From Protea cynaroides (lineage: Eukaryota > Streptophyta > Magnoliopsida > Proteales > Proteaceae): a stretch of 64,000 nucleotides of DNA. Each line of letters starts with the position of its first letter. Positions within the stretch are counted from its first letter, which is position 1. Under the pieces are notes generated by a model, which searched no databases, had not been told where the DNA came from, and worked only from the letters and a program-made list of their open reading frames with translations. This document shows positions 52,412-63,883 of the stretch, piece by piece. Where the stretch lies: contig CM053266.1 of NCBI GenBank assembly GCA_028583415.1, forward strand, positions 85,628,149 to 85,692,148, written 5' to 3'. The position numbers and the translations under genes are program-made.

Positions 52412-53332
52412 CCGGCCTTGCACTCGTTTAATTGAACTCTAGTTACCTTGATAAATCTACTGCTATATGTTACTTTTTTATGCTCCCTTGTTCTGCCGGC
52501 CTTGTGGCGTCTCCCATTTTGACTTTATTTGAATTGTTTGTAGTTGGGTTGCTCGCCCAGCAGCTCCAGCGTGCCAAGTTCAGTCGTGAGATAGTGATAA
52601 AGGAGAAGAATGTGATGTCGGCCAAGATGAACAAACTCAAAGAAGAGGTGGAATCACTGAAGGAGTCTCTCCAATGTGAGCAACAAGTCAGGTCCAATGA
52701 GAGTCAACTCCGCGAACAAGCCGTGTTTAGAGAGGCTACCGCCTTGAAGAGGCAGTCTGAAGTGGAAGCGTCTCTAGCTGCTTCATGAGAAGGCGAAGAA
52801 ATTTGAGGCCAATCTCAAGGAGTAGAAAAAGATGGTCATGGCTGTCATGGACCGAAGCAAGAGGGACCTGAGAGGTATTGCCCAGTACATAGTGAAGATG
52901 TACAAGAAGCCGCCAGCCTACAAGGATGAGCTTGTTAATGAGGTTGTGCCTACTTACTATATGGTGGTCAAATCAAAGAGGAACTTCGTTTTGGAGTAGT
53001 GTCTCGACTTTGACTTTAGTCGGTGTGGCCAAGTCAAAGAGCTGCTAGATCAAGAAGCCACAGAAGGTGAGGAAGAGGATGGTGGTGAAGTCATCACTGG
53101 ATCTGAACCTGGGGTGGAAGAACTGATTACAGTGGATGAGGATACTCATACTCAGATCATGTCTGCCATTGAAGAGATGACTGCTCTAGCCGTGAAACAT
53201 CCTGTGTCTCCTCTTTTTGAGGAAATGTTGAATTTAGATAGCGGACAAGTGGATGTCACCATGGTAGATTCCCAGGGTCTTCCTCTGTCAACTTCGGCCT
53301 CGGATGATCCTCCTCTACCTGTTGCCTCCTAA
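52412..53332 (+). pseudogene. Extra ORF of Tat element T1, 3' part (coiled-coil protein)
   Basis: Continues the gene cut by E. Non-coding up to an acceptor TTTGTAG (ending 52543), then GLLAQQLQRAKFSREIVIKE, a long Lys/Glu-rich coiled coil (NKLKEEVESLKESLQCEQQV), a frame change near 52787, LRGIAQYIVKMYKKPPAYKD, an acidic block (EEEDGGEVITGSEPGVEELI) and an end at TAA/TAG-class stop 53330-53332 after PLPVAS. In-frame stops at about 52826 and 52999. It resembles C-terminal parts of plant gypsy-type transposon proteins in general layout. Function unknown. The exon joining across the E insertion is ambiguous. 53333-53586 holds only its 3' flank. Confidence 0.6.
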
Positions 53333-53586
53333 CCTTTTCATAGAAGTGCTTTTGAATTTTCCTTTTTAGAGATGATGTAATTTTTGTAATTTTTTGTCAA
53401 GTATTTTTTGTGAGGCTTATATCATAGGTCGCGAACCTTGTTTTGTAAATGAGTTCGGAAATGAAAATGTTGTGTTTCTTCTTCCTTGTCGCTTGTTATG
53501 TAAATGCATCATGTTCTTTGCTCCTATACTTTGTATTGGCCATGTCATGTCTATTCAAACAAAGAAATTTTCTAAGTGTTGGTAGG

Positions 53587-54379
53587 TCCATCTACCTCCT
53601 CGGTCAAATGTGTTCGGTAACTCCGTGCTGATTTGGCCGATGGGTCCCTTAATTTCATGAAAACCCGATCTATCTTCCTTGGTCAAATGTGTTTGGTAAT
53701 GCCGAGTTGGTTTGGCAGATGGGTCCCTTAATTTGATGAAATCCGATCTACCCTCCTTGGTCAAATGTGCTCGGTAACTCCGAGCTGATTTGACCAATGG
53801 GTCACCTAATTTTGATGAAAATCCGATCTACCCTCCTAGGTCGAATTTGCTCAGTAATGCCAAGCTGGTTTGACCAATGGGTCACTTAATTTGATGAAAA
53901 TCCGATCTACCCTCTTCGGTCAAATGTGTTCAGTAACACCAAGCTGGTTTGACTGATGAGTCACTTAATTTGATGAAATCTGATATACCCTCCTCGGTCA
54001 AATGTGCTCAGTAATGCCAAGCTGGTTTAACCAATGGGTCCCTTAGTTTGATGAAAATTCGATCTACCCTCCTCAGTCAAATGTGTTCGGTAATGCCGAG
54101 CTGGTTTAACCGATGGGTTACTTAATTTGATGAAAATCCGATCAACCCTCCTCGGTCAAATGTGCTCGGAAATGCCGAGCTAGTTTGACTGATGGGTCAC
54201 TTAATTTGATGAAAATCTGATTTATCCTCCTCAATCAAATGTGCTCGATAATGCCGAGCTGGTTTGGCTGATGGGTCTCGTTGTGGATGAAAATCCAAGC
54301 TACGGTCCTCGGTCAAATGTGCTCGGTACCGCACTAGATCTGCCGATGGGTCACTTTGTGGATGAAAATCCAATCTACA
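53587..54379. repeat. 79-bp minisatellite, about ten copies, 3' of the T1 pol
   Basis: GGTCAAATGTGYTCGG-type starts at 53602, 53681, 53759, 53839, 53918, 53996, 54075, 54154, about 54233 and 54311: period 78-80 bp. Each unit contains GATGGGTC and GATGAAAATCCGATC. Variable tandem repeats between pol and the 3' LTR are known for Tat/Ogre-type elements. Confidence 0.92.
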
Positions 54380-54455
54380 CAACAGTATGCTTGGTACTCA
54401 AAAACTTTCATTGAGAAAAAAGGTATAGCAAAAGAGTACATCAGATACAAGACCA

Positions 54456-56602
54456 TTATTGATAAAACTTTCACAAGTTTTCGGAATTTCAGGGGCAAGG
54501 AATGGGGGTACCCTTCATGTCTTATAGGTGGTATGCACATAGTTATTTAATTCTCCGAATTATTCACGAATTATTCTTTCGAACCGAATAATACGAATAA
54601 TTCTCCTGAATTTGAATTATATTCAATGATTCTTTAAAATTCTCGCATTTTTTGTCTAGAAATAAATATCGTGAATAATTCTTTCGAATCCGAATTATAC
54701 CAAATAATTCTTATACTTAAAAAAAAAACTATTAATATCCTAGTAGAGGACTTAAGCCTTAACTATCATTCTCAAACAAAGTTTTTCAAAAAAAAAAAAA
54801 AAAACTTAATGCCTTAATTATTTGCGTCTTTTCCAATCTAGGACTAATTATAAGTTTAAAAATCAAATCATAATACAAAACAAATCATTAATTTCATTTC
54901 TTTTTTATTTTGTGAGATTAAATATGAGTATGAAAATCAAATCATAATACAAAGCAAATCATTAATTTCGCTTGAAAATGTGGAATTAAATATGATATAA
55001 AAATCATAATACAAAGCAAGTCATTACTTTCGTGTGCTTTTCTGATTGGAATTAAATATGAGTCTAAAAATAAATATTATAATACAAACAATGAGGAAGT
55101 AATTAATGAACACAAAAAAGAGATGGATTTCATGAGGATGATTGGATGAATTTATGAATATGTTTGATTTTATGAACATCAGCTCCACTAAATTGGAATT
55201 ACAATTATAATAAAATCTAATGATCTACATTATATACTGTAATGAAATCTAACAAATCATTTATCCAAAAAAAAAATCTAACAAATCCACCTTTATACAC
55301 GTATACCCATTTATTATGTATTATATTGTTATTTATAAATTAAATATTATTCTAATGTCATTTGTATACTATGTAGGTGTGATAATTGATTGATAGTATG
55401 AAATAGGAGCCCCAAATATTAAAAATTAACATCTGAATTTTGTCCAAATTTTTTTTAGACAAAAAAATAATTCTCGAACCAATCTGAATTTGAATTTTAT
55501 TTTAAGTCTGTTTTTTGACCTCATCTTTGACCGAATTCTTAAATTATTGAAACGACTCATTTCAAATTATTCTCCTTCCAAATAATTCCTGAATCCGAAT
55601 TAAATAACTATTGGTATGCGCCTTGCTAATAAGATCAGACGACTCTATATGGACCCTCCCAGTTAGACGTGAACTTGCTTTGGTGCGTGGGATCCGATCG
55701 GCCCAGAGTATATGTGGAAGCTCTTCTAACCATCATCCCTTGGCATCATTCAACCTTGTTTTAAGGCCTTAGAGGAATGTCTTATTGGTGGCCTCAGTTT
55801 GACCATTTCCCTTGGGATATCCCGCCGTTGTCCGCCTACGGTCAATGTTATTTTCTTTGTAAAATTCGGTGAATGCATTGTTCTCAAATTGCTTGCCATT
55901 GTTAGTGATTAGTACTGGGGGAACACCATATTTGTAAACCACAGCCTGCTTGAGAAATTCGTGGATCTTGCTCTCTGGTATGCTAGATATTGCCTCTGTT
56001 TCCACCTACTTTGTAAAGTAATCCACCGCTACAATAAGGAACTTGCGCTGATATTGAACAAGGGGAAAGGGCCCCATGATGTCCATTCCCCACTAAGCGA
56101 ATTGGATGGGAGACAAGATCGGTTGTAAGGGGGTGGCTGGGAGATGGGGAACCAGAGCGAACAATTGACATTTCTTACAGTTCTTTACGTAATCCAAGCA
56201 TTCCTCCCTCATCTTTGACCAGTAGTAGTCCTGCCTCTATATCTTGTGCTCGAGTGTTCTATCCCTGAGATGTGCACTACAAAGCCCTTCGTAGACATCT
56301 TTGATTGCGTGGGTCGCTTCTAAAGGCCGAAGACATTGGAGGAGAGGAAATGTGAATGCCTTTTTGTGTAAGATATCCTGGTCAAGCATATAAGTTGCCT
56401 TGGATTGGACCCTTTTTACCTCGGCTCTATCTTCTGGTAGGGTTCCTTCTTTTAGACACGAATAGATTGGGTCTATCCAAGAAGCTTCGAAGGCAGCCAG
56501 CATGACTATCGAGGCCGGATCAACACTTGCATACTCGAGAATCTCGGTAAACACCCCATTTTTGCTGCACCAATCTCTCATAACCTTTACCAACCACTTT
56601 AA
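54456..56602 (-). pseudogene. Integrase region of Tat element T1 (broken, interrupted)
   Basis: Minus strand, in order: spacer and N-terminal region (56593-56240; WCSKNGVFTEILEYASVDPA), zinc-finger/core (56220-55770; MDIMGPFPLVQYQRKFLIVA, EAISSIPESKIHEFLKQAVV, NNGKQFENNAF), then LKTRLNDAKG and WLEELPHILW. There is an internal deletion, then the C-terminal SNWEGPYRVV, the hAT-like insertion, and AYHL followed by DMKGTPIPCP, NSENL and KFYQ with a stop at 54458-54456. The second catalytic Asp of the core (TDNG in T2) is Asn here. Several stops. Lineage call: C-terminal GPYRV type and the neighbouring minisatellite and antisense ORF. Confidence 0.8.
54539..55613. mobile_element. Non-autonomous hAT-like DNA element (about 1.07 kb) in the T1 integrase
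   Basis: AT-rich, non-coding. Ends ATAGTTATTTAATTC and (reverse complement of the right end) CAATAGTTATTTAATTC, a 15-bp terminal inverted repeat continued by imperfect GAATTATTC words. Flanks GTATGCAC (54531-54538) and GTATGCGC (55614-55621) form an 8-bp TSD with one mismatch. Removing the element restores a recognisable integrase C terminus, which supports the borders. The 8-bp TSD suggests hAT, but the terminal sequence is not a classical CAGGG type. Confidence 0.7.
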
Positions 56603-57742
56603 GGTTAACCTGTATCATCCCCCAACAATAGGAACCCTCACCTGACATTTTAGGAACCTTTTGGAGTCCAAACCCTAAAGAGTCTAAAGTTTCCATAAAT
56701 AACCCTCCTAGAGTCCAAACCCTAGGTAGAGTCCAAACCTACCATAAATAACCTTCTTGAGTCCAGTTTATCCCTTAGGATAGAAACCTGCCATAATTAA
56801 ACCTTCCAATGTCATCCTTGAACTTAGGTTAAAAACCTACCATAAACAAACATCATAGTGCTAAACCCCCTTACGTTAAAAACCTACCATAAACAATCCT
56901 CATAGTGCTAAACCCCCTTAGGGTCCATAAAACTGCCATCCTAGGGGCATTTTAGTCAAGTTGGTCAAAATTGGTCAAAGTAGTCAAAGTTAGACCATAC
57001 TTGAACCCTAGAGTCAACCTAGAGTCATTTAGGGTCAAACTTAGTCAAAACCTAGTCAATCCATCCTAGTCACCTACTAAACCTCCTTAGGTGTCACATA
57101 GAGTAGCCATGTGTCACTTAAAAGCCAATCCATCCACCTCCTCCATAGTCCATAAGTGATATGAGAGAGAGGTAGAGAAGTTAATGGAGAGAGAGTGAGA
57201 AAATAGAGTGGAAGACTATGGGAAGCCCACTTAGAGGCCTCATAAAGCCTAGGGTGGACCTTAATGGGCTAAACATAGTCAATATTCTACCCATAGACTG
57301 AATTGCAAAGGAAAAGAAAGAGGGGCTAATGTGCAAAAAGATAAGAGAGAAGGAAGAAAAATGCAAATAACAAAAAAGAAAAAAGAAAAAAAAGGAAATC
57401 CCCCTCGCTCTACGGTTTTGGAGAGAGAGGATCTCTCCAAAACCATGAAAGGGGAGAGATCTCATGAGGGTGAGGTGGCATGGTCCTAATGAGAGAAACG
57501 AAGAGAAAAAAAAAAGAATTGAAAAAGAAAGAAGGAAAAAGAAAGTTTTGGAAACTTTTGAGAGACTAATTGGTATCTAATTAGAGACCAATTCAAAGAT
57601 TCCATATTGACTATTAATAAGATGATATGTGTCATATGGATCTCAAAGATAAAGTCTTGATGCAAAGTATGGAAAATTTTAAAGCAAAATAAAAAAGGAA
57701 ATAAATTTAAGCAATATGAGGTGTCAAGGAGAGCTTTGGCTC

Positions 57743-57750
57743 TATAAATA
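57743..57750 (+). promoter_or_regulatory. TATA box in block X
   Basis: CTCTATAAATAAG on the plus strand, followed about 65 bp later by a GA-rich tract and at about 57938 by a splice-donor-like site, as in the other LTR leaders of the window. Confidence 0.5.
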
Positions 57751-57808
57751 AGACCCAATGGGTCTCCATAAGGGATGATGAAATTGAGAGCCTCCCTCCC
57801 CCATTGGC

Positions 57809-57873
57809 GTGAAAGAGAGAGCAAGGGAGAGAGAAAGAGAGAGAGAAAGAGAGAAGGAGAGAGAGAGAGAGAG
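57809..57873. repeat. GA/AGAG microsatellite-like tract
   Basis: Nearly pure AG/GAGAGA sequence (AAAGAGAGAGC to GAGAGAGAGAGATC) in the predicted transcript leader of block X. Confidence 0.85.
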
Positions 57874-59530
57874 ATCCATTCTCACCTTCTTCTTCAACCT
57901 CCAACCTTCAAGTTCTCCAGCTCTGCAATAGGGACAAGGTAAGCATCCCTAACCCCTTGTCCATTAAAGCTTCTTGAAGTTACATATTAGAATAGGCATG
58001 CATAGGAGCAAGTGTAGAATGACATACATGTTTGCAAACCTGTGTGATTTTCACCTTTAAAATTCAAATCTGATAATTTTCATTGAAAATATATGTTATA
58101 AAGAGTCATTCCCCTAAATTTGAGTTCCATCCATGCTGATTTGTCTAGGAAAAATAAATCCATGAATGAAGTTCAGATCTGAAAGACAGATCTGGAATCC
58201 GACTGTATATGTTAATCCAGACATATAAGATGAAGTTTTCTAGATTTCAAAAACTTATGGGACATACCTTAATGAGTTAGGAACATCCTCCAAAAAACCC
58301 AGATCAATTTGGTTCTAAGATGACTTCCAAATAATGTACAATGTACAAAGGTTAGAAACAAAGACAGAACAGAAAGGCTCTGTTCATGGGACTAGAACTA
58401 GGGATTCCTTTTAGAATCTGAAGATCCATGGGAAATGTAGCTCTTCAAGTGAGCTAAATTCCAGAGGTGGATTGGATTAATTTGGATCAAAATTGAATTT
58501 TTTGTGGATTTTACTCTAAAATCGGATAGAATCTGGAACAAAATTTTACACCATTTTCTGTATCAAATTTATTTATTATAGAGCTTCTTTCTGCAAATAT
58601 TTATTAGAGAAGAAAAGTTAGGATTTTAAATCTAGTTTCTGAGCATGTAATTGGATTTAGTTTTCATAAAAAATTCAATTTGATACATATTTTACAAGAT
58701 AGGTTGTAGAAACAACCTTGCCTGTTTTTAAATGGTTTTATATAGGTGCATTCCTTGTCATATTTAGATTATTCTGATATATATGGTAAGATAGATATAT
58801 TTCTTACCATATTTACTAGATTTGATAGTAAGAATAAGAAAGTTTTCTTACCATATTTGAAATATTTTAACATGCTTGGTAAGTTTAGGAAAAATCTCTT
58901 ACCATATTTGCATTTTTCTTATGATATTATATTTGGTAGGTAGGAAAGATTTGTTGCCACATATATATACATGCCATGTTTAGATCTTGCTATGCTTAGA
59001 AAATACTATGATTATATCTTAACATATTTGAATCTTTCCATAAGTGTTAATTGCCATATTAGAAGGTGCCATATATATATATATGTGTGTGTGTGAAAAT
59101 TGTCATGTTTATATATAATATCTTATTTAGACAATAATTTAATTCATGTAACAACTTTGTTGAAGATGTCATATTTGCACACTTTAGAAGACAAACTAAG
59201 AGTGAGGAAGTGCATTTAGACACTCACATACATGGTAAGAGCAAGATGGGAATAACATAAAAATTTTAATAAAAAAAAGATTGTGCCTAGCCAAACATTC
59301 TAAAGATAGAGCTTAAACTAAAAGGATAGTTTTAAGACGATCCTTACCCTTACCATAAATCCCTTAACCTAGAACAGGTTATGAACTCTTAGACATAGAA
59401 CAAGTTTTAAGATCCTTTAACCTAGAACTGGTTACCATCCTTAAAACTCATTCTGAACTACACAGATCCTGATTCTTAGGGGAACCCTAAGATATGTAAG
59501 CAATTTGGGAAGAACTTCCAAATACCGACC

Positions 59531-59795
59531 CTTGATCCACATGGACTATCTATCCGTCCATACCTTGATCCACATGGACTATCCATCTGTCCATACAGAT
59601 CATCCATCCCTTGATCCACATGGACTATCCATGCATCCATACAGATCATCCACCCTTGATCTACATGGATTATCCCATAGAGATCAATCCGCCCCTTAGT
59701 CTTCTTAGGTTATCTATACCCATATCCTTATCCATATATCCATACCCATACCCTTATCTATACCATATCCATATCTACATCCATATCCATAGAAT
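59531..59795. repeat. 45-bp minisatellite (four copies) followed by CCATAT-rich repeats
   Basis: CTTGATCCACATGGACTAT starts near 59532, 59564, 59610 and (variant) 59656; the later copies add TCCATACAGATCATCC. 59709-59795 is a run of CCATAT/CCATAC words. Non-coding; the ORF-like translations here are low complexity. Confidence 0.85.
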
Positions 59796-60199
59796 TCATC
59801 AACCAATCAAGTATAAACTTTAACTTGAACAAAGAATCTAATCAAACCAAACATAAATCACAAGCATAAACTTTAATTACACCTGAACTATGATGGTGAA
59901 CCTGATTTTTGAAAGATTCTCAAGATATGTAGGCAACCTGGAAGATTCCAGATTCAGTTCATTGATATCAAACCCTAAGTTTGGTTTGGTTCAATCAAAA
60001 GAGTCTAGCATAGGAAAGGCATAAGGGACTGATCACGATGGGGCTGTTTGGGTGCCTAACATCTTCCCATAACTGTAACCTGACGCTTACCCTGATTATA
60101 AATAAAACCAAAAAGTTGATCTTAGGGTCATGAGTCAATAGAAGTCTTATCTTATGATGAGACTATATTTGAGGTCCTAGACCTTAATTTAGGTAGCAA

Positions 60200-62895
60200 T
60201 TCCAAAACAATTTCGATCCCAAGGAAGACGTGAATTCCCTCATTTGTCCTCACAAAGTTGGATAGGTGACTTCGACAGGTTGGACTGCCTCTACCCCGTA
60301 CACTAGCATGTATGGTGTTTCTCCTCTTGGGTCCGACTTGTAGAGCAGTATGATTAAAGTACACTCAGCAACTCGCCAACCCACTTTCCTCTAGACCCTT
60401 AGAGTCTTCGGGCCAGTCCACAGGAATTGGTTTTATTGGTGGCTTTGACTTGTCTGTTGACCTCAGGGTGTGTGACTGCCGCGAAGCATTACTCGATGTT
60501 AAATCCTTCGTAGAAGGCTTGAAACTACCTTCCGTCGAATTGTGTACCATTGTCTGTAACAATGACTTTGGGGATGCCGTATCTGTAGATGATATTAAGT
60601 TGGGTGAATGTTTCTACCTTCTCTGAATCCATTGATGTGACTGCTTCAGTTTTAACCCACTTGGAGAAATAGTAGACGATTACAATCAAGAATTTTTTGG
60701 CCGACCTACCCCTCGGGAAGGGGCCAACGATATCCATGGCCCGCATCATGAAGGGTAGGGGGCTTGTAAGCTGTTGTAGCTTGGTCTTGGGTGGATGGCT
60801 GACCTGGGTGTGTTTCTGACAGTTTTTATATTTTTGTGCGTATTTGGTGCAATCCGCCAGCATGGTTGGCCAGTAGTACTGTTGTCATAGGATGCGCTGA
60901 CATAAAGCTCTTCTTCTTATATGACTACCACATATACCTTCATGGACCTCCCACATTGCAACTTTGGCATCAATTGGAGTAAGGCACCATAGGAAGGGTT
61001 GACTTGTAGTATAGTCTCCCATCTATCATGATATATTGTCTTGCTTTTGCTTGAATCTTTTGTCTCTCTCGTCGATCTTTGGGTAGCATTCCATCTTCGA
61101 GGTTTGACCTTAGGGGGTCTATCCAAGTTGGCTCATGGTCGAGTTGTTACACTTCTAAGTCTTCTTCTATGCTTGGTTTATTCATCACGTCCATGTATAC
61201 CGGGGCGTCAAGTGCAAAGAGGTTTTCAATCATAAGTCTAGATAGTGCGTCTGCCTCGATGATGTTCTCACGTTCGACATTGAGTATTTTGTACTCTTTA
61301 AGATGGGTGAGTTCCAACTTGGCTTTAGCCAAGTATTCTTGCATAGTCTAGATAGTGCGTCTGCCTCGGTGATGCAGCTTGCTTGGCCTCGTATTCCCCG
61401 TTGATCTGTCTGACGACGACCTGTGAGCCGCTAAATATTTTAAGTCTTCTCACCATCAGGCTTTTGGCGAGTTGGAAACCGGCGAGTAGGGCTTTATATT
61501 CTGCCTCGTCGTTGGTCGCATGGAACTCAAATCAGAGGGTGACCTGGACTTTGAACTTTTTTGGGCTAATTAGGATTATTCCTGCTCCAGATTGTCGGTC
61601 ATTTGAGGACCCATCTACTTATATAGTCCACGCTTGGGGCGGCTAGGCCTTCAATTTTTTCTTCTATTCCAAGTCGTCTTCTTCTAAGCTCGCTTCTATT
61701 GTGACATTGTATTCTATAGAGGTTTTTAACAAGAAGTCATCGAATACTTGTGCCTTGATGGTTGTCCTAGGCTGGTATTGCAAGCCGAATTCACCGACCT
61801 CTACAACCTAGTTCACCAGCCACCCTGATACATCTAGTCGGGCTAGGTTCTTCTTCAGTGGCTTATTAGTTAATACTAAGATTGTATGAGCTTGGAAGTA
61901 AGATCGGAGCTTAATGGCTGCTACGACCAAAGCTAGTACTAGTCTTTCCACTGGTTTATAACGAGTTTCTGCATCGAGGAGGACCTTGCTGACATAATAA
62001 CTAGGTCTTTGGACTTGTTCAACCTCTTTAATTAGTACTGAACTTACTACTTCTTTAGAGGTTGCCAAGTAGAGTTGAAGCTTATCACCGACCTCTAGAT
62101 AGGCTAGCAGCGGTGGAGATGACAAATAGTCCTTCAGCTAGTCGAACATCTTCTGGCACTCTTATGTCCATTCAAAGGGTTTTGTACTTTTCAAGGTTTT
62201 GAAGAAGGGTAAGCAACGATCTACCGACCTCGACATAAATTAGCCTATTGCAGCTATCTGTCCTATCAACTCTTAGACCTATTTTGGTTTTGATGGTGTT
62301 GTCATCTTCATGATGGCTTCGATCTTGGCCTGGTTAGCTTTGGTCGCTCGTTGAGATACCATAAAGTAGAGGAATTTTCCCGAACCAACTCCGAAGGAAC
62401 ACTTGGTTAGGTTTAACTTCATTTGATGACTTCTGAGACTTCGAAGGCTTCCTGCAGGTCATCCAAATAACTCGAATTCTTCTTGCTCTTTATGAGGAAG
62501 TCATCGACATAGACTTCTATGTTCTTACTTATCTAGTTCTCGAAGAGCTTGTTCACTAGTCGTTGGTAGGTCGGTTTAGCATTCTTCAAACCAAAGGGCA
62601 TAATGTTATAACAGTATAGCTTGTCCTTGGTTATGAATGCTATGCTAATTTCATTTGGCTTGTACAACTTGATCTGGTTATACCTAGAGTATGTGTCCAT
62701 GAAAGATAACATCTCATGGCCTATTGTCGCATCTATTAGCCTATCAATTCTAGGGAAAGGGTAGTAGTCCTTAGGGAAAGCTTTATTAAGATTTAAGTAA
62801 TCACAACATATATGCCACTTGCCATTTGACTTTGGCACCATTACTACATTAGAAACCCAATGTGGGTACTTAACCTCCCTAATAAACCCTGCTGC
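60200..62895 (-). pseudogene. pol: pol of Tat element T2: RT, RNase H, second RNase H, integrase (broken)
   Basis: Minus strand: reverse transcriptase from 62895 (GFIREVKYPHWVSNVVMVPK, FMDTYSRYNQIKLY, and YVDD at 62511-62500), RNase H (62125-61808; YYVSKVLLDAETRYKPVERL), a second, archaeal-like RNase H (61646-61383; IYVDGSSNDRQSGAGIIL, then TNDEAEYKALLAG), spacer (ILNVERENIIEADALSRLMI), integrase zinc finger and core (60863-60530; SLPFMMRAMDIVGPFP-like block, IPKVIVTDNGTQFDGR) and GETPYMLVYGVEAV near 60330. The dual RNase H and order identify the Tat lineage. Many stops and shifts. RT is cut at 62896 by LTR Y; the 3' end below about 60200 is lost or merges into block X. Confidence 0.82.
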
Positions 62896-63594
62896 TGTAA
62901 GCACCCCATTTTTGCCATCCCAGCTAAACAAAGCCCTGCGGGTGTGTGGACAACAAAAGGAGAAAGATGATCGGAAGTTTGGATTTTTGACTGCGAATTT
63001 GAGAAAGTTTTCAATGGGTCTGTGAATTTGAGGAAGTTTTCAATGGGTCCACAACAAGGTCATGGGTTATAATTTTGCATGGATGCATAGGTCATAGAAT
63101 TATCTTTTAAATGAGACCAGAATTGCTCAATTCTGATATCAAATGAAGAAGATATGACCATTTTAGTCGGATGATACATATAAAGGAGGTTTATGAAATT
63201 ATAAATAATCCCAGGGGCCTTCGTGCAAATTATCCTAAGTCGGATCGTTTGAATTTCAAATCATCATATCTTAATCATCCGACATCGGATTCAGATGATC
63301 CCAAGACCATTATTCTTCATTCATGATGTTCTACAAAATGGACGTAAAAAATCCCAGGTTGAAGTCATCAGTGGGTCCCATGCATGCTTGCATGCAAAAT
63401 TATCGTCAGAACTTTAAAGCTACATATCTTTTCCGTTCTACATCGGATTCAGGTGATTCCAGTTCCTATATTCCTCATTTTCAATGTTCTACAAAATGAA
63501 CGCAAAAAATTTGGAATAGAGGCCATCGAAAAATTCCATGCGGGATGACAAATGAAATGACCCATGAAATGACAAGGAGAGAAAACCCGATTAA

Positions 63595-63715
63595 TTCCAA
63601 TCAATCCGGTCAACTCGGTTCAAGCCGGTTTTGGTCCAACCTAGCTCAACCCATATCGGTTTAACTCGGTCAACCTAAGTCGGTCTCAATCCGTTTCGAA
63701 CCGGTTCATTCATGT
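63595..63715. repeat. CCGGTT / TCGGTTTAAC word cluster in LTR Y
   Basis: About nine imperfect copies of a 10-12 bp word (AATCCGGTCAACTCGGTTCA and similar). Comparable in type and position to the ACCGGT and GGGTCGA clusters of the other LTRs. Confidence 0.6.
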
Positions 63716-63726
63716 GCATAGTATTT

Positions 63727-63730
<4 letters not shown>

Positions 63731-63818
<88 letters not shown>

Positions 63819-63826
63819 GTTATAAA
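63731..63826. repeat. AT dinucleotide microsatellite followed by GTAT repeats
   Basis: About 75 bp of (AT)n to 63806, then four or more GTAT units. Confidence 0.95.
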
Positions 63827-63883
63827 ATATATGTGTATATATGTATATAATATATATTATTATATGTAAATGATAATCCAAAA

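Larger units (their letters stand above)
56613..60130 (+). mobile_element. Block X: LTR-like sequence with promoter, right end uncertain
   Basis: TGTATCATCCCCCAACAATA starts at 56613, exactly where the T1 integrase frame stops making sense. Contents: two 47-bp tandem copies near 56829 and 56877, no coding ORF, plus-strand TATA (57743), GA-rich leader, donor-like GGGACAAG|GTAAGC near 57938, AT-rich stretch to 59300, repeats at 59531-59795, then GGGTGCCTAACATCTTCCCA near 60050. That last word is of a kind common near plant LTR ends. No PBS, TSD partner or CA end could be fixed, so the family and the right border (60080-60200) are unknown. Confidence 0.45.

Noticed and set aside
39934..53332. 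A host coiled-coil gene interrupted by a retrotransposon
   Set aside because: Possible, but its position antisense and 3' of a Tat pol with a minisatellite fits a Tat extra ORF better, and several stops show no selection.
53587..54379. Regular repeats that might suggest a CRISPR array
   Set aside because: Direct tandem units of 79 bp without unique spacers, in a plant genome, next to a Tat integrase.
55622..55768. Intergenic spacer between the hAT-like element and the T1 integrase
   Set aside because: Read on the minus strand it is the integrase end (WLEELPHILW, then SNWEGPYRVV after a deletion), so it is coding remnant.
57181..57904. Minus-strand ORFs in block X (Leu/Ser/Phe-rich)
   Set aside because: They derive from the GA-rich tract read backwards. 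Low complexity, no domain.
59505..59823. His/Tyr/Pro-rich ORFs
   Set aside because: Translations of the 45-bp minisatellite and CCATAT repeats.
63731..63826. AT microsatellite as matrix attachment or origin signal
   Set aside because: A simple dinucleotide expansion inside an LTR explains it. No further motif supports a function.
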